Assembly (NCBI GenBank): GCA_947085765.1
Contig: CAMTXZ010000201.1
Span: forward strand, 1 to 16,117
Length of the DNA: 16,117 nucleotides
Origin: JAKFXL01 sp947085765
GTDB taxonomy: Bacteria > Pseudomonadota > Gammaproteobacteria > Tenderiales > Tenderiaceae
Direction: 5' to 3'
Each line of letters begins with the position of its first letter. Within the stretch, counting starts at the first letter, position 1. The notes beneath the pieces were generated by a model, which saw nothing but the letters and a program-made list of their open reading frames with translations, was not told the DNA's origin and did not search any database. Positions 6,331 through 13,074 of the stretch are shown piece after piece. Position numbers and translations under genes: made by a program.

Positions 6331-6778
6331 TAAATTTATGCCGGTGCTAATGGCATTTGTTGCTATTGGTGTAGGTGCGCTTATTAATTATGCAGGTGAT
6401 CGTCTGCTAGGTGTTCGCTTGGAACTCTTCTGGGGCGTATCTACTTTCTCACTGTGGTGGTCATTAGATCTTTTCCTGGTCCCCTTTATTGCGGGTATGG
6501 CTGTTTCCCTTGTTTATGGTTTGGGTGGTAAGTTGCTGTGTTATTTTGCGCCAATCATTGTGCGGGGAATCAGTTATATACAGATGGCTAATTATGAGAA
6601 CCTGCCTGAGGGGGTAACACTTCTGCCTCTTGGTTATTGGGTACTCATTTTGATTGTGGCCGTTGAAGCAGCTGCCTTTGGTGGTGTCTTTGGTGAAATA
6701 ATGGTTAAAAAAGTTTACGGTCGTCGCCCTAAGCATTTGCTTTATAAACAATCATCAAGTAGCAGTCCAGAAAAATAA
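6305..6778 (+). CDS. Four-helix membrane protein of unknown function
   Basis: This 157-residue protein has about four hydrophobic segments (around residues 12-30, 41-70, 72-90 and 107-130) and a serine-rich, charged C-terminal tail (QSSSSSPEK). It has no heme or metal motif and is not a family I know. The start is uncertain: ATG at 6305 or 6308, GTG at 6317, or ATG at 6338 in the same frame. The first choice overlaps the end of the cytochrome gene by 26 bases and has AAGG next to it. The stop overlaps the next start (TAATG). Such tight packing within operon B argues for a subunit or assembly factor of the same complex. Confidence 0.78.
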   Translation: MMITVPISSKFMPVLMAFVAIGVGALINYAGDRLLGVRLELFWGVSTFSLWWSLDLFLVPFIAGMAVSLVYGLGGKLLCYFAPIIVRGISYIQMANYENLPEGVTLLPLGYWVLILIVAVEAAAFGGVFGEIMVKKVYGRRPKHLLYKQSSSSSPEK

Positions 6779-7839
6779 TGTCTAGTCATTTTACGAATCC
6801 TAAACCGCTCAGTCATCGAGAACGGACTAAACGTGGTCGTTATCTTGCTGCTACTCTTGTTACCTGCGCAGCACTTGCGGTGGTTGGCGGAAGTATGCAC
6901 GTGATTGATCTTGGTCATGGTCGTGTCTTTGAAGATATGCGTAACATGGCTACATATGATCTGGATAATATGAAGGATCGTATTCGGGCAGCGGGTGAGG
7001 ATTCTACCCGTAATAAAATGAACGAAGCGGGTGTTTTGAAGGCCGAGCCAGCCTCTTTGGCGGTTGTCGACCAGATGTTAACACCTGAGCAGTGGGCAGA
7101 GTTGGATACTCTTATTACTATTCCAGCGGGGGTCTTTAAGATGGGCTCTGATCAAGAACGCACCAACCCCCAGAATAAGCCTGAGCATAATATCTCTCTT
7201 CCTGCATATCGTATCGATAAATATCCTACGACTAATGCCCAATATGCTCGTTTTGTCACTGCTGCCAACTATAGGCCTCCTGCTGATTGGGAAAATGGAC
7301 AGCTTCCTCTTGGTGAGGCATTGCGTCCTGTGACTATGGTCTCATGGTATGACGCGAGTAATTATTGCACATGGGCTGATAAACGTTTGCCTAAAGAGGC
7401 GGAGTGGGAGAAGGCGGCGCGTGGTACTGATGGGCGCCGTTGGCCGTGGGGAAATGCTATGGATTCACAGCGGCTTAATACCTATTACAGTGTTGGCTCA
7501 GCCACTGATGTTACTGCATACGTTAACGGTATTAGTCCTTATGGTGTGATGGATATGGCAGGTAATGTATTCCAGTGGATTGAGGATGATTTTTTACCGT
7601 ACACAGGTTCTGATGCGCCAGGGGAGTTGTTCCAGGGCAAAATCGGAGTAGCAAATACGCCACAAGATCGTGCCATGAAGGTGGTTGATCTTGTGGGTGT
7701 TGATGCTAAGTATAAGGTTTTACGCGGTGGTTCATGGAAAAGTGATCCGTTCTCAACGGCGACGTACCACCGTAACTTCTCCTGGCCAAACTATGCATCG
7801 GATTTTTTCGGTTTCCGTTGTGCAGCTGATGCAAGTTAA
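6778..7839 (+). CDS. Membrane-anchored SUMF1/NirV-like protein
   Basis: Residues 1-21 are polar and basic, and a hydrophobic anchor (about 22-40) places the rest in the periplasm. Residues 112-350 form a formylglycine-generating-enzyme (SUMF1/EgtB/PvdO) fold domain: IPAGVFKMGS at the start, DKYPTTNAQYARFV, VTMVSWYDASNYCTWADKR, GNVFQWIED, then RGGSW (316-320) and FFGFRCA at the end. In true formylglycine-generating enzymes two cysteines follow the GGS-[FW] motif; here the equivalent positions are S322 and T327, so that chemistry is not expected. NirV, encoded beside copper nitrite reductase in many denitrifiers, belongs to the same superfamily, which makes a link to nitrogen-oxide respiration possible but not proved. 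It starts at TAATG, coupled to the upstream gene. Confidence 0.85.
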   Translation: MSSHFTNPKPLSHRERTKRGRYLAATLVTCAALAVVGGSMHVIDLGHGRVFEDMRNMATYDLDNMKDRIRAAGEDSTRNKMNEAGVLKAEPASLAVVDQMLTPEQWAELDTLITIPAGVFKMGSDQERTNPQNKPEHNISLPAYRIDKYPTTNAQYARFVTAANYRPPADWENGQLPLGEALRPVTMVSWYDASNYCTWADKRLPKEAEWEKAARGTDGRRWPWGNAMDSQRLNTYYSVGSATDVTAYVNGISPYGVMDMAGNVFQWIEDDFLPYTGSDAPGELFQGKIGVANTPQDRAMKVVDLVGVDAKYKVLRGGSWKSDPFSTATYHRNFSWPNYASDFFGFRCAADAS

Positions 7840-7854
7840 TTAGAGAGTACAGCA

Positions 7855-8109
7855 ATGATTACTTCTATCATCAAAGGGGGAGTGGCAAGCGTGCTGTTGC
7901 TGTTTGCTCCACAACTGTGGGCAGATAGCTATCGCTACCTGCACGTCACTATAGAAACACCCTGGATGATTTTTCTGTTTCTGTTTGTGGCGGTCATGAT
8001 GCCCTTTATTTTGATGGCGATTCTCTATTGGCGGAATGCATTTCGTCGTAATGCGGAAGATGATGCTCGAGCGGCTGAAGCTGAGATTGATGGTAGAAAC
8101 GGGGAGTAA
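7855..8109 (+). CDS. Small exported one-helix membrane protein
   Basis: This 84-residue protein has a signal-peptide-like N-terminus (hydrophobic residues 8-22, with a plausible cleavage after LWA at about residue 23). A short periplasmic stretch (DSYRYLHVTIETP) leads to one long membrane helix (about 37-58) and a charged cytoplasmic tail rich in alanine, glutamate and aspartate. No heme, copper or iron motif is present. The anchor-tail layout resembles small structural subunits of respiratory complexes; I recognise no family. GAGAG lies about 8 bases before the ATG. It sits 15 bases after the SUMF1-like gene and 5 bases before the next gene, inside operon B. Confidence 0.75.
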   Translation: MITSIIKGGVASVLLLFAPQLWADSYRYLHVTIETPWMIFLFLFVAVMMPFILMAILYWRNAFRRNAEDDARAAEAEIDGRNGE

Positions 8110-8114
8110 CGGTA

Positions 8115-8483
8115 GTGACGAAAAATCCCCGTATCTGGCTCACTATGATTTTGACATCATTACTTTTGCTACTCTCTGGAAGTCTCTATGCAGAGGAGCC
8201 GAGTAAACCGGGTAATGATTCGATCGAGGTCATGCAAGTCTTTAATGATAACGCCCTTGAAAACGCCAAGATCTACGATGTCGCTGATGAAAAAAAGCAT
8301 AAAATCCTTTTCTTTATGGGAGTGGGATTGCTGATTCTGCTTTGTACTACTGCGTATCTTGGTGTTTCTATGGTGATGTTCAATAAAGAGGTCTTTGTAG
8401 CACACATGATCTCGGCAGGTTTTACTGTGACACTTGGCTTGGTGCATGCGGTAACGGCAGTGGTTTGGTTTTTCCCTTTTTAA
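8115..8483 (+). CDS. Exported two-helix membrane protein, last gene of operon B
   Basis: This 122-residue protein starts with GTG; GGGGAG at 8101-8106 is a fitting ribosome binding site. A signal peptide (about residues 8-26, cleavage after LYA) precedes an acidic periplasmic segment of about 40 residues (NDSIEVMQVFNDNALENAKIYD in outline). Two membrane helices follow, about 64-86 and 96-118, and the protein ends abruptly at VVWFFPF. The short loop between the helices contains one histidine (H96), and the second helix has another (H110, GLVHAVTA). It has no CxxCH site. The family is unknown. As the last gene of operon B it is probably part of the same respiratory assembly. No terminator hairpin is visible after it. 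Confidence 0.75.
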   Translation: MTKNPRIWLTMILTSLLLLLSGSLYAEEPSKPGNDSIEVMQVFNDNALENAKIYDVADEKKHKILFFMGVGLLILLCTTAYLGVSMVMFNKEVFVAHMISAGFTVTLGLVHAVTAVVWFFPF

Positions 8484-8633
8484 ATATCGCCATCTAGGTG
8501 CTTGGCCATCATTCAAGTATGCAAGTTTGAGGTGGACTGAAATGATACATTGCTCTGCCATTTAGACGCAGGTTGAAGTGGCAGTGAAATAATGCAGATC
8601 ATGAAACCGTCTGAATTATAATAACGGACCCTC

Positions 8634-11270
8634 ATGTCGCCTCTCCTTCAATCTACAGATACTACACAGTTAAAGCCGGCGCCCGATTTCAGTGGCACCC
8701 GTATTGTCTATTTCTATTTTTTCTCCGGTGTTGCTGGACTTGCCTATCAAGTATTGTGGGCACGTATGCTATCGCTGCAATTTGGCGTTAGTATTTTTGG
8801 CGTTGTCATCACGGCCAGCGCTTTTATGATTGGATTGGGGGTTGGCTCTCTCTGGGGAGGCGCCCTTAGTCGCCGATGCTCGAATCCGCTGCGTGTGTTT
8901 GCCATGCTCGAAGGAGGTGTCGCCCTTTATGCGCTGCTGCTGCCATTGTTGTTGTTCCTGCTTGATAGTGGTGTGGCCGCGATTGCGCCCGAGAGTTTGA
9001 CGGGCTGGTATAGCTTGCAGCTTTGCATGGCATTACTGTTGATTGCGTTGCCCGCGACTGCGCTGGGTATCGGGTTTCCGATGGTGTTGCGTGTGCTTGA
9101 GTCGACTCCCATTTCGCTTGGACGTGTATATGGCGTAAATACACTCGGCGGTGCCCTTGGAGCACTGTTGCCATTATGGTTGTTACCGTTTGTGGGCTGG
9201 AGTAATGCCGTGTTGATGGTTGCGCTGCTCGGCGCAATGGTGGCTTTTTTTGCCTGGCGACTCTCCAGACCGATGCCATCCCTGGCTGTTTTATTTACTC
9301 CGGTAACACCGGTAAATAATATCCCGCTCACGACACTGTTGGCCTACGCTGCTATTGGTGCAGCAGCATTGATGCTGGAGATCGCCTGGACCCGGCTCTT
9401 TGGCATGTTGTTGTTGCGCACTGAGTATGTGATGGCGGTGATACTCGCTACATTCCTCCTTGGCATTGGTGGCGGTAGTCTGCTGGCGCGGTACATGCGT
9501 GCGCGCTATTGGTTGAATCTGTTGCCGCTGCTTGCGGCACTGTTTGCACTGTCGAGTCTCTGGGCGATTCCTGCATTGGCGGCTTGGGCTGAAAGCTCGT
9601 CTTTTAATTCACTCTTTAGCGCCACGTTTGCTCAGGGGGGGGCGGTTGCGCTTTTGACACTGCCGGTTACGTTGATATTGGGCGCATGGTTACCGTTGTT
9701 GAGCGCGCGGCTGGGGAACGGCAAGGCGAATGGTGCACGACTCTATGGTGCGAACTCCATTGGCGCCGCGCTTGGTGCACTTCTGGCAGGTTTTGTATTG
9801 ATCCCTTGGCTCGGCACTACGGGTGCGCTAGTAGTGGCGGCATTATTGTTATTTGTTGCTGGCATGGCTTGGGCGCAGCCCCGCTTCTGGGTAGTCTTGC
9901 CCCTGTTGGTGATGGTGGCTTGGCCAGTGCGTAATCTGCCACCGGTGAGTGTATTGCTGCCTGAGGGACAGCGTGGCAGCAGTGATCTTATGGTGTATGA
10001 AGATGGGTTGGATATTACTCATGTGGTGGCGCGTAGCGATGGCCAGCGTCTGTTGCTGGCCGATCTGCAGCGCATGGATGCCTCATCAGAACCACTCGCG
10101 GTGGTCTCGCAGCAGAACCAGGTGCGTCTACCAATGCTGCTTCATCCTGAACCGAAAAAAATACTTTTCTTAGGGCTGGGTACTGGCATCTCGGCCGCCG
10201 CATCGGCACCGTGGCAAACCCTGCAACGTACTGCAGTAGAGTTGTCGCGGGGATCGATCATCGCGGCAGGAGACTATTTTGTTCCAGTTAATGGTGATGC
10301 AACAGCACAGATGCAAGTGGTGCGTGACGATGCGCGACGTTATCTACGCACTACACAGCAACACTACGACGTAATCATTGGCGATCTCTTCCATCCCGAT
10401 CTGGTGGGGCGTAGTTCACTGCTGTCATTACAGCAGTTTGAGCGCGCCCGTGCCGTGTTGAATGAAGGGGGTATTTTTGTGCAGTGGCTGGCGCTAAATC
10501 AGTTTGATCCCGATTCATTGCAAGTGGTGGTGCGGACCTTTCAACAGGCATTCCCCGATGCCGTGATGTTTGTTGATGGCTTTCGCCTGGCGCTGGTGGG
10601 TGGCAACGGCTGGCAGCCTACTGTTGAGGCACTGCAGGCCAATCTGCAACAGCTTACGCCGGAGCAGCAGCAACAGGCCGCAGGTGGAGAAGGGGCCTGG
10701 AGCTGGCTTGGGCGTTACTGGGGGCCATTGCGGATGCCGGTTGGCGCAGTGCAGGATGAGTGGGCGCCTGTCATTGAGTTCTCGCTGCCACGAGCACGTT
10801 ATCGTGGTGACATGGATTTAGTTAAATTACTCGAATGGTTACTGCAACAGCGTCCTCACGTCTCACAGGCACAACAGGCATTGGCCGTGAGCGCCGCAGA
10901 TGCCGAGCTGTTTGAGCGTGGTTATGTGGCCACCGAGCTGGCATTGCGTTCATGGGTGGCCACACTCAAAGGTGATGAGCAGCAAGGGCAAAAGTTGCTG
11001 CGCCTCGCCTATCAGGCCAATCCACAAGACCGCTGGGTCACGGGCGCCATTGCTGATAGTATGTATGCAAGTATTGCGCAGATGGATGTGCGCGGGCTAG
11101 ATAAGCGTCAAATATTAGAAACAATTATCACCATTCGTCCCGATCACGTCGACGCGCTGCGTGAATTGTGGCGAATGGCCTCTATGGCAGGGCGTCGTGA
11201 ACAGGCGGGGTTCTACCGCCAACGCCTGCAGCAACTCAGCCCACTGGAGGCGGGGCTACAGTCTCAGTAG
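8634..11270 (+). CDS. Fused polytopic membrane protein / spermidine-synthase-like domain
   Basis: This 878-residue protein has an N-terminal membrane domain of about 12-14 helices (residues 25-430) and a spermidine-synthase-like Rossmann domain (about 450-660). The latter shows GLGTG (514-518), an acidic ribose-binding residue in VELSRGSI (E536) and DVIIGDLFHPD (D584). The C-terminal 200 residues are helical and repeat-like. The membrane part is an internal duplication: YQVLWARMLS and MLEIAWTRLFG, and later GRVYGVNTLGGALGALL and ARLYGANSIGAALGALL, recur about 200 residues apart. Fused proteins of this kind are widespread and mostly uncharacterised; aminopropyl transfer is not proven for them. 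Base composition is visibly more GC-rich than in the respiratory operons. It has no strong ribosome binding site. It converges on the next gene. Confidence 0.85.
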   Translation: MSPLLQSTDTTQLKPAPDFSGTRIVYFYFFSGVAGLAYQVLWARMLSLQFGVSIFGVVITASAFMIGLGVGSLWGGALSRRCSNPLRVFAMLEGGVALYALLLPLLLFLLDSGVAAIAPESLTGWYSLQLCMALLLIALPATALGIGFPMVLRVLESTPISLGRVYGVNTLGGALGALLPLWLLPFVGWSNAVLMVALLGAMVAFFAWRLSRPMPSLAVLFTPVTPVNNIPLTTLLAYAAIGAAALMLEIAWTRLFGMLLLRTEYVMAVILATFLLGIGGGSLLARYMRARYWLNLLPLLAALFALSSLWAIPALAAWAESSSFNSLFSATFAQGGAVALLTLPVTLILGAWLPLLSARLGNGKANGARLYGANSIGAALGALLAGFVLIPWLGTTGALVVAALLLFVAGMAWAQPRFWVVLPLLVMVAWPVRNLPPVSVLLPEGQRGSSDLMVYEDGLDITHVVARSDGQRLLLADLQRMDASSEPLAVVSQQNQVRLPMLLHPEPKKILFLGLGTGISAAASAPWQTLQRTAVELSRGSIIAAGDYFVPVNGDATAQMQVVRDDARRYLRTTQQHYDVIIGDLFHPDLVGRSSLLSLQQFERARAVLNEGGIFVQWLALNQFDPDSLQVVVRTFQQAFPDAVMFVDGFRLALVGGNGWQPTVEALQANLQQLTPEQQQQAAGGEGAWSWLGRYWGPLRMPVGAVQDEWAPVIEFSLPRARYRGDMDLVKLLEWLLQQRPHVSQAQQALAVSAADAELFERGYVATELALRSWVATLKGDEQQGQKLLRLAYQANPQDRWVTGAIADSMYASIAQMDVRGLDKRQILETIITIRPDHVDALRELWRMASMAGRREQAGFYRQRLQQLSPLEAGLQSQ

Positions 11271-11276
11271 CCCCGC
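11250..11276. terminator. GC-rich hairpin between convergent genes, overlapping a stop codon
   Basis: GCGGGGCTAC (11250-11259) and GTAGCCCCGC (11267-11276) form a perfect 10-base stem with a 7-base loop. The stop codon of the fused membrane protein gene lies inside the second arm. No T-run follows on either strand, so it is not a standard rho-independent terminator. A 3'-end protecting or factor-assisted, possibly bidirectional terminator is the best reading. Confidence 0.5.
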
Positions 11277-11310
11277 ACCAGAGAGATTACTGGGTAGTTA
11301 GTGGCCTATT

Positions 11311-11916
11311 CTAGGGGGCTGTTTGTTGCTTTGCCGGTCTGAATAGTTCAAAAAGAGTGCCTTGGTCGGGCAGTCCTGTCTGCGGCTGTTTAATGTTTTT
11401 TTGGAACTGTTTAACGGCACTTTTGAGCTTGTCATCATACTGAGCGTCGTTAAGATTGCCATTATAGAGGTCGCGAGATTTCAGGACGCTTTTCATGCGT
11501 TTAATCACCTCTTCTTGATAGATGTATTTATCAACGGTGACAAATTTGCCACCTTGAGTGATCTTCTGCGGCATCAGCTCACCAATCAGGATCTGAATGG
11601 CTGCTTGAAATTGCAGCTCAGGTTTCTGTTTGCATAGTGATTCGGCGGCTATTAGCAGCAGCTGGGTTGATTGCCACGGGGCCAGGTCAAAGGTATTGGC
11701 CTGCTGTTGGTTAATTGCAGTGAGATAACCTTCGAGCCAGCCACCAAAGATTAAATACGTATTATCTTTTTTTTGATGGAATTCTATAAATTTTGAACAT
11801 TTTGCAATTCCGGCGCCTTTTATGGCATAGGTATCATTGCTGTCTGCACCATAAGCTATGGAGGAGGGCAGTAGAGATGCGCATAAAAACCAAGCTGAAA
11901 CATTTTTCAAATTCAT
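11311..11916 (-). CDS. Secreted protein with a C-terminal peptidoglycan-binding-like domain
   Basis: I start this 201-residue protein at the ATG at 11914-11916 because a signal peptide follows at once (NLKNVSAWFLCASLLPSSIAYG, cleavage about residue 23). The longer open frame would run through the terminator hairpin at 11952-11985. The middle (about 32-110) has two cysteines (C40, C95) around GGWLEGYLTAIN, which resembles the small Rap1a/HdeA-type secreted domain family. The end (about 137-192) looks like a peptidoglycan-binding domain type 1 (YNGNLNDAQYDDKLKSAVKQF, then TGLPDQGTL). It is probably periplasmic and attached to the wall. The ribosome binding site is weak. It follows the PEP-CTERM gene on the same strand but beyond that gene's terminator. 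Confidence 0.7.
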   Translation of the reverse strand: MNLKNVSAWFLCASLLPSSIAYGADSNDTYAIKGAGIAKCSKFIEFHQKKDNTYLIFGGWLEGYLTAINQQQANTFDLAPWQSTQLLLIAAESLCKQKPELQFQAAIQILIGELMPQKITQGGKFVTVDKYIYQEEVIKRMKSVLKSRDLYNGNLNDAQYDDKLKSAVKQFQKNIKQPQTGLPDQGTLFELFRPAKQQTAP

Positions 11917-11951
11917 GATGTAGGACTCTGGATTTGATCGTACTAAAAATG

Positions 11952-11985
11952 AAAAAGGGCTGTACTTAAAAAAGTACAGCCCTTT
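11952..11985 (-). terminator. Rho-independent terminator of the PEP-CTERM gene
   Basis: Arms of 14 bases, AAAGGGCTGTACTT (11954-11967) and AAGTACAGCCCTTT (11972-11985), pair perfectly around a 4-base loop. On the minus strand the stem ends in a T-run (complement of the A-run at 11952-11956). It lies about 28 bases after the PEP-CTERM stop codon. Confidence 0.9.
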
Positions 11986-12013
11986 CGGCAGCAATAACAA
12001 CGCTGCTAGCGGT

Positions 12014-12889
12014 TTACGCTACTTTACGGCGACGTGCTGCTGTAATTCCCATTCCCAGCAAGCCAGCACCTAACAGGGCCAGCGAAGTTGGTTCAGGAAC
12101 AGAGTCTGCACGATAGGCATTGCCACCGATCAGGGCAAGACCTTCTGGGCAGGTGGCGGTAGCCGCGCAGGGGCGTGGTTTATACCCCGAGACGAAGCTG
12201 AAATCGCTGCCCCCAGCTTCGCTGTTGGTATTGAAGTTGGGGGCTGCGGCTCCACCAATAACGTCCTGATTACCAAAGCCGTTACCACCTTCACTACCTG
12301 TTCCCAGCGCACCAGTGGTGAGTGTAGAGAAGAGAGTGCCATCCAAGGTGCTGGCTGAGTAGGTGGCTGTCAGTGTGTGGCCAACCAGGCTCAACCAAAG
12401 AAGATTGGTACCGCCTTCACTGCCACCGGTGGCAGAAGAGGTGCTGCTGAAGTCGGGTGTATTATCAACATAAAACATGCTCCAGCCGCCAGAGAAAGAG
12501 ATGTGATCGCCTGCGTCAGCAATGCCGTTATTGTTTACATCAAGAAACTGGTTTAAGAAGTAGCCACCAAACTGATAGGTAAGTTCACAGCCTGGGCAGA
12601 AGGTAGTGGTATCGCCATTGATGTTGGTGATTTTGCCGTAACCTTTGAGCTCGGTGCTCGTGCCAAAGCTGTATTTGTCATATCCGTCCGCTGTTGCGCC
12701 GATCAATGTGATCGGAGACGTCGGCCTTGCCACTGATTCATATAAGGTATCAGTTGCGAAGAAGTCGTCGAAATTGTCTGGATCCCAAACAACACCGCCT
12801 ACGTTTATATTCCCGGCTTGGGCTTGTACTGCGCATGTCAGCGCAGCAGTAACTGCCGCGACTTTGAAGATGTTTTTGTAATTTGCCAT
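12014..12889 (-). CDS. PEP-CTERM domain surface protein
   Basis: This 291-residue protein has a signal peptide (cleavage after AQA, about residue 25) and a C-terminal PEP-CTERM sorting signal at about 264-291: VPEPTSLALLG, a hydrophobic helix, and an ARRRK end. Such proteins are cut and processed by exosortase and reach the outer surface or extracellular matrix. The mature part is glycine-, serine- and threonine-rich, with a CPGC pair (C98, C101) and a later CxxxxxC pair. A calcium-loop-like DVNNNGIADAGD lies at residues 117-128. A CAGGAG ribosome binding site (12899-12904 in plus coordinates) supports the start. A sigma-54-type promoter lies about 90 bases upstream, and a strong terminator follows the gene, so it is probably monocistronic. 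The exact ligand or role is unknown. Confidence 0.92.
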   Translation of the reverse strand: MANYKNIFKVAAVTAALTCAVQAQAGNINVGGVVWDPDNFDDFFATDTLYESVARPTSPITLIGATADGYDKYSFGTSTELKGYGKITNINGDTTTFCPGCELTYQFGGYFLNQFLDVNNNGIADAGDHISFSGGWSMFYVDNTPDFSSTSSATGGSEGGTNLLWLSLVGHTLTATYSASTLDGTLFSTLTTGALGTGSEGGNGFGNQDVIGGAAAPNFNTNSEAGGSDFSFVSGYKPRPCAATATCPEGLALIGGNAYRADSVPEPTSLALLGAGLLGMGITAARRRKVA

Positions 12890-12980
12890 TATATCTAGCT
12901 CCTGAAAGCAACTGTTTTCTGTTAAGTATTACTGAAATGTATTCCGGTAGTACCAAATATTGTTTCTCAAGTTAAATAAA

Positions 12981-12996
12981 AGCACAAGCCGTGCCA
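12981..12996 (-). promoter_or_regulatory. Sigma-54 (RpoN) promoter of the PEP-CTERM gene
   Basis: On the minus strand the sequence TGGCACGGCTTGTGCT reads against the RpoN consensus TGGCACG-N4-TTGC[AT] with a single mismatch (GTGC for TTGC). GG at -24 and GC at -12 are correctly spaced. Transcription would start near 12970, leaving a leader of about 80 bases before the ATG. PEP-CTERM genes in other bacteria are known to be controlled by the PrsK/PrsR pair acting with RpoN. Confidence 0.75.
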
Positions 12997-12997
12997 T

Positions 12998-13013
12998 GAT
13001 TGATTTTTCAATC
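12998..13013. repeat. Short palindrome next to the sigma-54 promoter
   Basis: GATTGA (12998-13003) and TCAATC (13008-13013) flank TTTT. The site abuts the -24 element on its upstream side. It might be an activator site, or a weak AT-rich terminator for the nitroreductase operon that ends at 13075. Its arms are too closely spaced for an FNR-type TTGAT-N4-ATCAA site. Confidence 0.3.
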
Positions 13014-13074
13014 TAATGCATTGTTATTTATGGGATATATTTTGTGGGGAGCTATTGGGTGAGGGCGGGCTTGG

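Noticed and set aside
6778..7839. Active formylglycine-generating enzyme for sulfatases
   Set aside because: Both catalytic cysteine positions are replaced (S322, T327), and no sulfatase gene is nearby.
8169..8561. Minus-strand open frame of 130 codons opposite the last operon B gene
   Set aside because: It is the mirror of a well-supported plus-strand gene with a signal peptide and helices, and its own product is basic and histidine-rich without domain character.
8866..9331. Two overlapping minus-strand open frames over the fused membrane protein gene
   Set aside because: They are low-complexity shadows of a high-confidence coding frame; GC-rich third positions on the plus strand open such frames.
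11917..12000. Longer N-terminus for the secreted peptidoglycan-binding-like protein (start at 12000)
   Set aside because: The extension runs through the perfect terminator hairpin at 11952-11985 and would put a signal peptide 28 residues inside the protein.
12998..13013. FNR/DNR-type site near the PEP-CTERM promoter
   Set aside because: The symmetry is TTGA-TTTT-TCAA, two bases shorter than the TTGAT-N4-ATCAA consensus, and the downstream gene has a sigma-54 promoter.
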